Assembly: GCF_018107685.1 (NCBI RefSeq)
Contig: NZ_CP064834.1
Coordinates: 868,001-932,000, forward strand
Origin: Coxiella endosymbiont of Amblyomma nuttalli
GTDB taxonomy: Bacteria; Pseudomonadota; Gammaproteobacteria; Coxiellales; Coxiellaceae
Length of the DNA: 64,000 bases
Direction of reading: 5' to 3'
The notes beneath the pieces are model-generated. The model saw nothing but the letters and a program-made list of their open reading frames with translations. It made no database searches and was not told the DNA's origin. Every line of letters starts with the position of its first letter. Position 1 is the first letter of the stretch. Positions 57,759 through 64,000 of the stretch are shown in pieces. The translations under genes were made by a program, and so were the position numbers.

Positions 57759-60449
57759 CTAATGCGCCTCCTCCCAATTATCTCCAACCCCAATATCTAT
57801 AACTAACGGTATTGATAAGAAAACGGACTTTTCCATAACTTTTTTAATTTGTGGGACCGTCTGGTCGAGATCTTGGTCGGCGATCTCAAAAACTAGTTCA
57901 TCGTGGACTTGCATCACTAAATGCACATCAACTTCGTTCTTTTTAAGCCAATCGTTGACTTCGATCATGGCGATTTTGACAATATCAGCCGCAGTTCCTT
58001 GTATTGGGGCATTAATGGCAGAACGTTCGGCGGCACGACGGCGTTGAAGATTTGAGGCATGAATGTCTGGGAGATAAACACGTCGACCAAATAAGGTTTC
58101 GACATACCCGTTGACAGCGGCAGTAGCTCGAGTTTTTTGCATATAGTCGTAAACGTTGGAATAACGCTGAAAATAAGTATTAATATATTTTTGTGCAAGT
58201 TCGTGACTAATACCAAGCTGTCTACTTAGGCCAATACTCGACATCCCATATAACAAACCAAAATTAATAGTCTTCGCACGCCGACGTTGTTCAGAAGTGA
58301 CTTGGTTTAATTTTACACCAAACACTTCAGAGGCCGTTACGCGGTGGATATCCCATTCTCTTTCAAATGCTTTTATTAATCCAGGATCTTTTGAAATATG
58401 AGCAATAATGCGCAATTCTACTTGTGAATAATCGGCAGCGACAATACGAAAGCCAGGCAATGCAATAAAAGCACGTCGAATTTTTTTCCCATCCTTGGTA
58501 CGGATGGGGATATTTTGTAAATTAGGATTATTAGAGGAGAGACGCCCTGTTGATGTGACTGCCTGGTTATATGATGTATGAACACGACAAGTATCTGGAT
58601 TAACTTGTTTGAGAAGACGATTAGTATAAGTGGATTTTAATTTGCTTAGGCTACGATATTCTAAAATCACTTTCGGTAAGGGATAATATAGAGATAGATC
58701 TTGTAAAATATTTTCTGCTGTTGAAAGCTGTCCGCTGGGTGTTTTTTTTAATACCGGTAATTTTAATTCACTATATAGAATCCTTTGTAATTGTTTTGGA
58801 GAGCTTAAATTAAATTTATGGCCTGCTAATTCATAAGCTTCTCGTTTTAATACCTCAATGCGTTGATTTAAATCGATGCCTTGCGCACGTAATACCGCTG
58901 TATCAATCAAAACGCCGTGCATCTCCATTTGCATCAAAATAGGCACAAGCGGCATTTCAATTTGCTCAAACACTTTTTTTAAGTTTTTTTCTTTTTCAAT
59001 TAAAGGCCATAATTTGTGATGGATCTGCAATGTTATATCAGCACCTTCAGCCGCATAGGCGGTAGCATCATCAAGCGGGACTTGATTAAAAGTAATTTGT
59101 TTCACTCCCTTCCCTATAACTTCTTCAAGTTTAACGGTCACCCGACCCAAATATTTTAAAGCTAGCGTATTTAAGTCATGTCGCGTGCTACTGCTATTTA
59201 ACACGTATGATTCAAGTAATGTATCGTAGATTTTTGTTTTTATGGTGATATTTTCTGCTGCTAAAATCCAACTATCATATTTCAAATTTTGCGCAATAAT
59301 AGTTTTGCTTCCATCTTCTAATATAGGTTTTAGTTGTTTTAAAACCCATTGTTTATCCAGCTGAACTGGGGCATTTATATAATCATGTGCTAGTGGCACA
59401 TAAGCTGCTTCATGAGGATTTATCGCAAATGCAATTCCTACCAACCTTGCATCATACATTGCGTTAGAATTTGTAATTTTTGTATCAAAAGCAAATTCAT
59501 TAGCTGCTCTCAATTTTGCTGCCCATATTTCAAAAGTCTTTTTATCAGTAATCGTAACATATTGTGAAATTGTGGATTCTGTGGTTTCTTCCACCATAAT
59601 CTCAGCAAGCCATGACTTAAATTCAAATGCGGTAAACAACTCAATTAATTTTTCTCTATTTTTTTGAAGAGGCACTAAATCCGTTAGTTGTTCTCGCAAG
59701 GATAAATCAGAAATTATAGTAACTAATTGACGTACTAAAGGAAGTGTATCCAAGTGTATACGAAGATTTTCACCTATTTTTCCTTTAATTTCATTAGCAC
59801 ATTCCATAATAGTTTCAACCGAACCAAACTGATTAAGCCATTTAATCGCAGTTTTAGGACCTACTTTTGGAATCCCTGGAATATTGTCTGCATTGTCACC
59901 TATCAAAGTTAAATAATCAATAATTTTTTCGGGTGGAACACCAAATTTTTTCTCAACCTCATACGGATCTAACAGATGATCTGTCATCGTATTAATCAAC
60001 GTTATGTGACTATTAACGATTTGAGTTAAATCTTTATCTCCTGTGGAAATTAAAACATGTAATCCTTTTTGTTGTGCTTTTTTGGCTAAAGTAGCAATAA
60101 CGTCATCGGCTTCATAACCCTCTTTGATAATCAACGGTAATCCTAATGCTTTGATAATTGCAAAAAGTGGCTTAATTTGGTCGCGAAGTTTATTTGGCAT
60201 CTCTATGCGATTGGCTTTGTAAGCGCTGTATAAATCATTTCGAAATGTTTTCCCTTTAGGATCAAAAATAACGGCCATATAATCTGGCTGATAATCAGTC
60301 GTTAATTTTCGCAACATATTGATCACACCATAGATCGCACCAGTCGGGTATCCTCTAGAATTCGTTAATAGCGGTAAGGCATAATAAGCTCGAAAAAGAT
60401 AGGAAGAACCATCAACTAAAATCAACAGCTTTGAAATAGTATCATTCAT
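57759..60449 (-). CDS. polA: DNA polymerase I with substituted proofreading residues
   Basis: An 896-residue repair polymerase. 5' nuclease domain at about 1-290 (ILVDGSSYLFRAYYALP), 3'-5' exonuclease at about 300-490, and polymerase domain with motif A ADYSQVELRIIAH, motif B RRAKTINFGLLYG and motif C QVHDELVFE. In the exonuclease domain the usual FDTET reads FDTKI (Glu to Lys at residue 324) and the usual YAAEDAD reads YAAEGAD (Asp to Gly at 469); NLKYD keeps the third aspartate. These positions align with E. coli E357 and D501, two of the four metal ligands. Polymerase and 5' nuclease motifs are intact. Frame is open throughout. Confidence 0.96.
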   Translation of the reverse strand: MNDTISKLLILVDGSSYLFRAYYALPLLTNSRGYPTGAIYGVINMLRKLTTDYQPDYMAVIFDPKGKTFRNDLYSAYKANRIEMPNKLRDQIKPLFAIIKALGLPLIIKEGYEADDVIATLAKKAQQKGLHVLISTGDKDLTQIVNSHITLINTMTDHLLDPYEVEKKFGVPPEKIIDYLTLIGDNADNIPGIPKVGPKTAIKWLNQFGSVETIMECANEIKGKIGENLRIHLDTLPLVRQLVTIISDLSLREQLTDLVPLQKNREKLIELFTAFEFKSWLAEIMVEETTESTISQYVTITDKKTFEIWAAKLRAANEFAFDTKITNSNAMYDARLVGIAFAINPHEAAYVPLAHDYINAPVQLDKQWVLKQLKPILEDGSKTIIAQNLKYDSWILAAENITIKTKIYDTLLESYVLNSSSTRHDLNTLALKYLGRVTVKLEEVIGKGVKQITFNQVPLDDATAYAAEGADITLQIHHKLWPLIEKEKNLKKVFEQIEMPLVPILMQMEMHGVLIDTAVLRAQGIDLNQRIEVLKREAYELAGHKFNLSSPKQLQRILYSELKLPVLKKTPSGQLSTAENILQDLSLYYPLPKVILEYRSLSKLKSTYTNRLLKQVNPDTCRVHTSYNQAVTSTGRLSSNNPNLQNIPIRTKDGKKIRRAFIALPGFRIVAADYSQVELRIIAHISKDPGLIKAFEREWDIHRVTASEVFGVKLNQVTSEQRRRAKTINFGLLYGMSSIGLSRQLGISHELAQKYINTYFQRYSNVYDYMQKTRATAAVNGYVETLFGRRVYLPDIHASNLQRRRAAERSAINAPIQGTAADIVKIAMIEVNDWLKKNEVDVHLVMQVHDELVFEIADQDLDQTVPQIKKVMEKSVFLSIPLVIDIGVGDNWEEAH

Positions 60450-60621
60450 TTTTATATCATTAATCTTTATCGTTAACCATCATTGATATTATTTAGTTAG
60501 TTTAAGTAGAAACTTAATGGTTATTCCAGCCTTTTCTTTGGAAAATACACTGTTCAGTAGCGATTAAAATTGATAAAATAACCTCTTGCATTTGATTAGA
60601 GATCCATTATTAGTGGCTACT

Positions 60622-62190
60622 ATGCTAAAACGATCTATCACACCTTTTTCTTTACTATTGGCTTCGGTAAGCACTATTTTAGGCTCAGGTTGGTTATTCG
60701 CCACTTATTATGCTGCGAAATTGGCTGGTCCCTCATCTATCTTTGCCTGGCTGATAGGAGGTGCGGCCGCTATCACTGTGGCCTTCGTTTTTGCTGAGCT
60801 TTGCGCTATGTTACCTATTACAGGATCTAGTATACGGATCCCTTATTATACCCATGGTACTTTGGTTAGCTTCCTGTTTTCATGGATTATTTGGCTTTCT
60901 TATGCATCGCTAGTTTCCACAGAGGTACAAGCCATAATGCAATATTTAAACTATTTTTTTCCTTCGCTGGTTTACAACGATGGGGGATTAACAGAAGATG
61001 GTTATATAGTAGCAACAGTATTTATGCTCAGCATTACCGCACTGAATATTTTTTCTTTGCGCTGCTTACTACGCTTTAACAGTGGATTAACTCTTCTAAA
61101 AATTGCGATCCCAACGATAGTCGCTCTAACTATCCTTGCCTTTTATTTTTCACCACAACGTCTTATTCATCCTGCTCACGCAACATTTATGCCTTTTGGC
61201 TTACATGGTGTGCTCTCGGCAGTTACCAGCGGCGGTATTGTCTTTGCCTTTAACGGCTTTAAGCAAGCTTGTGAGATAGCCGGCGAAGCTAAAAATCCGG
61301 CTCAAGCCTTGCCTTTCGCCATTATTGGCTCCCTCGTCATCTGTTTACTCGTTTATCTTCTGTTGCAATTTGCCTTTCTATCATCACTTACTCCTGATAA
61401 CCTAGCCCATGGGTGGGACCATCTAGCGTTGCAAAGCGGTACTAGCCCTATTACAGCCGTTGTGCATCAACGGCATTTAGACTTCTTATTACCCATTTTA
61501 TATGTGGGCGCTATCATTGGTCCATTAGCGGCGGCGCTAATGTATATCAGTAGTGGTGCTCGAGCTCTATATGGGATGAGTAAAAATCATCATATTCCTT
61601 TGCTCTTCCAACGATTAACTAGCCAAGAAAGCCCTATCATTGCGATTATCACTAACTTTATTTTAGGCATGTGTCTTTTTGCTCCATTGCCAGGTTGGGA
61701 TCGCATGATTACCTTTTTAACTTCATTGATGGCGCTAACATACGGTATTGCTCCTATTTGTTTATTAGCATTGCGTCAGCAACTCCCGGATTATCATCGA
61801 CCATTTAAACTTCCATTCGTAACTATATGGGCTACTTTCGCTTTCTATATATGTACCTTGCTAACTTACTGGAGTGGATGGGTAATTATCTCCAAATTAG
61901 GAATCGCAATGTTTATTGGGTTCACTGTTTTGTTAATTCATCGTGCTTTTATTGAACCCGCTAAACGATTTTCTTTTGATTGGCAGGCTTCCACCTGGAT
62001 CTGGCCTTACTTTTTAGGTGTTACATTAATTTCCTATCTCGGCAATTTTGGTGGTGGAAAAGGTGTTATTCCCTTTGGTTGGGACTTTGTTGTTGCTGGT
62101 GTTTTATGTATCCTTATTATCTGGCTTGCTGTTAGATTTAAATTACCAGCTCATCTTACCCAAGATTACATGAAAGACTCTGTAAAATGA
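60622..62190 (+). CDS. Amino-acid permease (APC superfamily)
   Basis: About 522 residues and about 12-14 hydrophobic segments. The N-terminal half has ILGSGWLFATYYAAKLAGPSS and the ELCAMLPITGSSIRIPYYTHG consensus of APC amino-acid/polyamine transporters. A long C-terminal membrane part follows. The ATG MLKRSITPF was chosen over an upstream TTG 12 codons earlier. Substrate unknown; resembles AspT/YveA-like aspartate or broad amino-acid permeases. An intracellular symbiont would use it to draw amino acids from the host. Confidence 0.88.
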   Translation: MLKRSITPFSLLLASVSTILGSGWLFATYYAAKLAGPSSIFAWLIGGAAAITVAFVFAELCAMLPITGSSIRIPYYTHGTLVSFLFSWIIWLSYASLVSTEVQAIMQYLNYFFPSLVYNDGGLTEDGYIVATVFMLSITALNIFSLRCLLRFNSGLTLLKIAIPTIVALTILAFYFSPQRLIHPAHATFMPFGLHGVLSAVTSGGIVFAFNGFKQACEIAGEAKNPAQALPFAIIGSLVICLLVYLLLQFAFLSSLTPDNLAHGWDHLALQSGTSPITAVVHQRHLDFLLPILYVGAIIGPLAAALMYISSGARALYGMSKNHHIPLLFQRLTSQESPIIAIITNFILGMCLFAPLPGWDRMITFLTSLMALTYGIAPICLLALRQQLPDYHRPFKLPFVTIWATFAFYICTLLTYWSGWVIISKLGIAMFIGFTVLLIHRAFIEPAKRFSFDWQASTWIWPYFLGVTLISYLGNFGGGKGVIPFGWDFVVAGVLCILIIWLAVRFKLPAHLTQDYMKDSVK

Positions 62191-63334
62191 ACTTGCTGAT
62201 GGATGTTCTATTTCATGTAGAAAACACCTATATTCGTAATTGCCACTGAACTTACCAGTAAATAACCAGTTATATTGCTAAATTAATGAACTTATCTATC
62301 ATACGACCATGAAATGTAGGTGTGCTTCAATCAAGGTGATATAAAGTGGTTATCGAAGATCTAACAATAGATGAAAATGGCATAATAATTCCTATTATGT
62401 AACTTATTCTAATCAATGCATGCAACAGCACCGGGGTGTTTTCAATAAGCAAAAACGGACGCGAAAGTACACGCAATTATCAAAAGAGCGTATTAATATT
62501 CAATCCAAAAACATGAAAGGGTTTACTAACTATCCTATGCACAAAATTAATTGATCTTTGCTCAAAAAATAAGAAATTTCTAAAGGAAGAATAATTTCTT
62601 TGCTGATGTTCATATATAAATCAATCAATTAAATCAAAAATGAGTTTGACTATTCCCAATGAATTATAAACATACTATTTCTTATCAATAATATTACGTC
62701 TCTCCAAAGCATACTTACTAAAATTTTTTGGTAAGTACACTATGTAGTTATTCAAAATTATGATAATCAAATAAGAAATAAAATCTTCTGACAATATCCT
62801 TGTTGTCTAAAAATATTTACTTATGATATTTCAATAAACTTCAGATAGTTAGCATAATTTCACTTGTTAAAAGAATATATTACAACAGTATTCTGACTGT
62901 TTTAATAGAAGCATCTCGATGGTATTATTACGTCGACTGTGTCTAATTTAAATATAGACGTAGCATTTGTAGAAGCGCCAGTAATGTACGAAATATAGTT
63001 TAATAGTGTTAGTTTATTTATTTATTTATTATAGAAGATCTATTTTACACTTTCTTGTTCCTTATTAATTATCTTAACATTAAGTCAATGCATTTAATAA
63101 TATTCAGTTCTAATATTCAGTGCCTGTGTTTACAGATTACAACCGATGGTTTTGGATGCAATTATTCGCAAATGATTCACCCCATTTGCGAATAATTGCA
63201 GATGTTTATGGTAGTACCTATTCATTGTCTATCCATCGAACTATTAATGATTCAACATAGGAAATTACAATTGGGTAAACTACGTATATCATGGTCTACG
63301 AGAAATTAAATTTAAACTATATAAGCTTATTGCC
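62191..63334. other. Spacer between the permease and pdxB
   Basis: About 1.1 kb, no gene recognised. It contains a perfect 18-bp inverted repeat at 63157-63200. Confidence 0.5.
63157..63200. repeat. Perfect 18-bp inverted repeat upstream of pdxB
   Basis: Arms 63157-63174 and 63183-63200 are exact complements around an 8-base loop. There is no following T-run. It lies 134 bases before pdxB and could be a terminator of a lost gene or a leader structure. Confidence 0.6.
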
Positions 63335-64000
63335 ATGATAAAAATCCTAGCTGATGATCGTATTCCTTTTGTGTCTGAGTTATTCGGCAAGTGGGGTGAA
63401 CTTATTTTAAAATCTGGAGAGCATATTAAAAAGCATGATCTTTTAGATGTTAGCGTATTACTTACTCGATCGATAACTTCGATAAATTCTGCTTTATTGG
63501 ATGGAACATCAGTAAAATTTGTGGGAAGCGCAACGGCGGGATTTGATCACATCGATCATGCATTACTCGAAAAGCAATCCATTACCTGGGCTGTTGCTAC
63601 CGGTGCCAATGCGAGTGCGGTTGCAGAATATGTGCTTCATTGTATAGCTTTTTTGCGGAAGAATAATCTTCTGTCGCGCGAGAAAATAACAGCGGCAATT
63701 GTTGGTGTAGGTTGGGTTGGTGCTGCAGTATCAGCTCGCTTGAAAAACATTGGTTTTACGGTTTTCTATAATGACCCGCCACGTGCTGAATTAGAAAAAG
63801 ATTTTATTTCAATGCCTCTGAGGTCACTAACGAATGTGGATCTTTTTTGTTTGCATACGCCGTTGATTAAAAGCGGAAAATTTCCCACTTATCATTTAAT
63901 TAATGAGCCTTTACTTAAAGAGATGAAACCAGGGATTGTTTTATTGAATGCAGGACGAGGATCTGTCGTTGATAATAGTGCATTATTAAAACAAAATCAT
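63335..64000 (+). CDS. pdxB: Erythronate-4-phosphate dehydrogenase, N-terminal part (runs off right edge)
   Basis: 222 codons, open to the right end. NAD-dependent dehydrogenase of the DXP-independent vitamin B6 pathway. N-terminal MIKILADDRIPFVSELF, VGSATAGFDHID, NAD motif GVGWVGAAVSARL, and LHTPLIKSGKFPTYHLI with LLNAGRGSVVD are typical of PdxB. The rest of the gene is outside the window. Suggests the organism makes pyridoxal phosphate, a common role for tick symbionts, although that role is inference. Confidence 0.92.
   Translation, partial: MIKILADDRIPFVSELFGKWGELILKSGEHIKKHDLLDVSVLLTRSITSINSALLDGTSVKFVGSATAGFDHIDHALLEKQSITWAVATGANASAVAEYVLHCIAFLRKNNLLSREKITAAIVGVGWVGAAVSARLKNIGFTVFYNDPPRAELEKDFISMPLRSLTNVDLFCLHTPLIKSGKFPTYHLINEPLLKEMKPGIVLLNAGRGSVVDNSALLKQNH

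Overview
This window looks like a chromosomal segment of a reduced, AT-rich gammaproteobacterium. The best guess is a Coxiella-related intracellular symbiont, such as a Coxiella-like tick endosymbiont. That guess rests on gene content, recognisable gammaproteobacterial gene sets (sspA-sspB, lpoA-yraN-diaA-dolP, surE-nlpD-rpoS, rnfB-nth, feoABC), Coxiella/Legionella-like proteins and the decay pattern. No database search was possible. Intact genes cover about 62% of the window. The rest is AT-rich spacer of 0.4-6.3 kb, and some of it still carries readable gene relics. I saw no rRNA, tRNA, CRISPR array, prophage or intact insertion sequence.

Layout. 1-1716: purL (runs off the left edge). 1717-4897: gene desert containing relics of lpoA and yraN. 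4898-8749: diaA and dolP (+), then a site-2 protease, sspB, sspA, rpsI and rplM (-). 8750-10495: desert ending in a feo terminator. 10496-13401: Fur-type operator and feoABC. 13422-17972: a hydrolase, a two-gene anion-type ABC importer and engB. 17973-24237: 6.3-kb gene desert. 24238-31526: glycolysis/pentose operon tkt-gap-pgk-pyk-fba. 32249-35179: metG-rnfB-nth. 37366-41486: kdsA, eno, ftsB, surE, nlpD, then an eroded rpoS. 42472-50054: a small zinc-finger protein and LPS core genes (waaF, a frameshifted O-antigen ligase, a dead glycosyltransferase, hldD, hldE). 51323-54992: pyrG, dcd and the Mrp ATPase. 55514-62190: glmS, polA and an amino-acid permease. 63335-64000: pdxB (runs off the right edge).

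The retained genes cover central carbon flow (transketolase to pyruvate kinase, plus aldolase and enolase), nucleotide synthesis (PurL, PyrG, Dcd), vitamin B6 (PdxB), iron uptake, ribosome function, DNA repair, and the inner LPS and peptidoglycan precursors (KdsA, GlmS, HldE/HldD, WaaF). Functions being lost include the outer LPS (O-antigen ligase, glycosyltransferase), LpoA, YraN, the stress sigma factor RpoS and, judged from active-site residues, the proofreading exonuclease of DNA polymerase I.

I did not find a convincing new biological system. The best leads are the two substituted proofreading residues of PolA, the K144R change in HldD, the A10-tract frameshift in the O-antigen ligase, the eroded rpoS and lpoA loci, and many recent two-copy short tandem duplications in the spacers.
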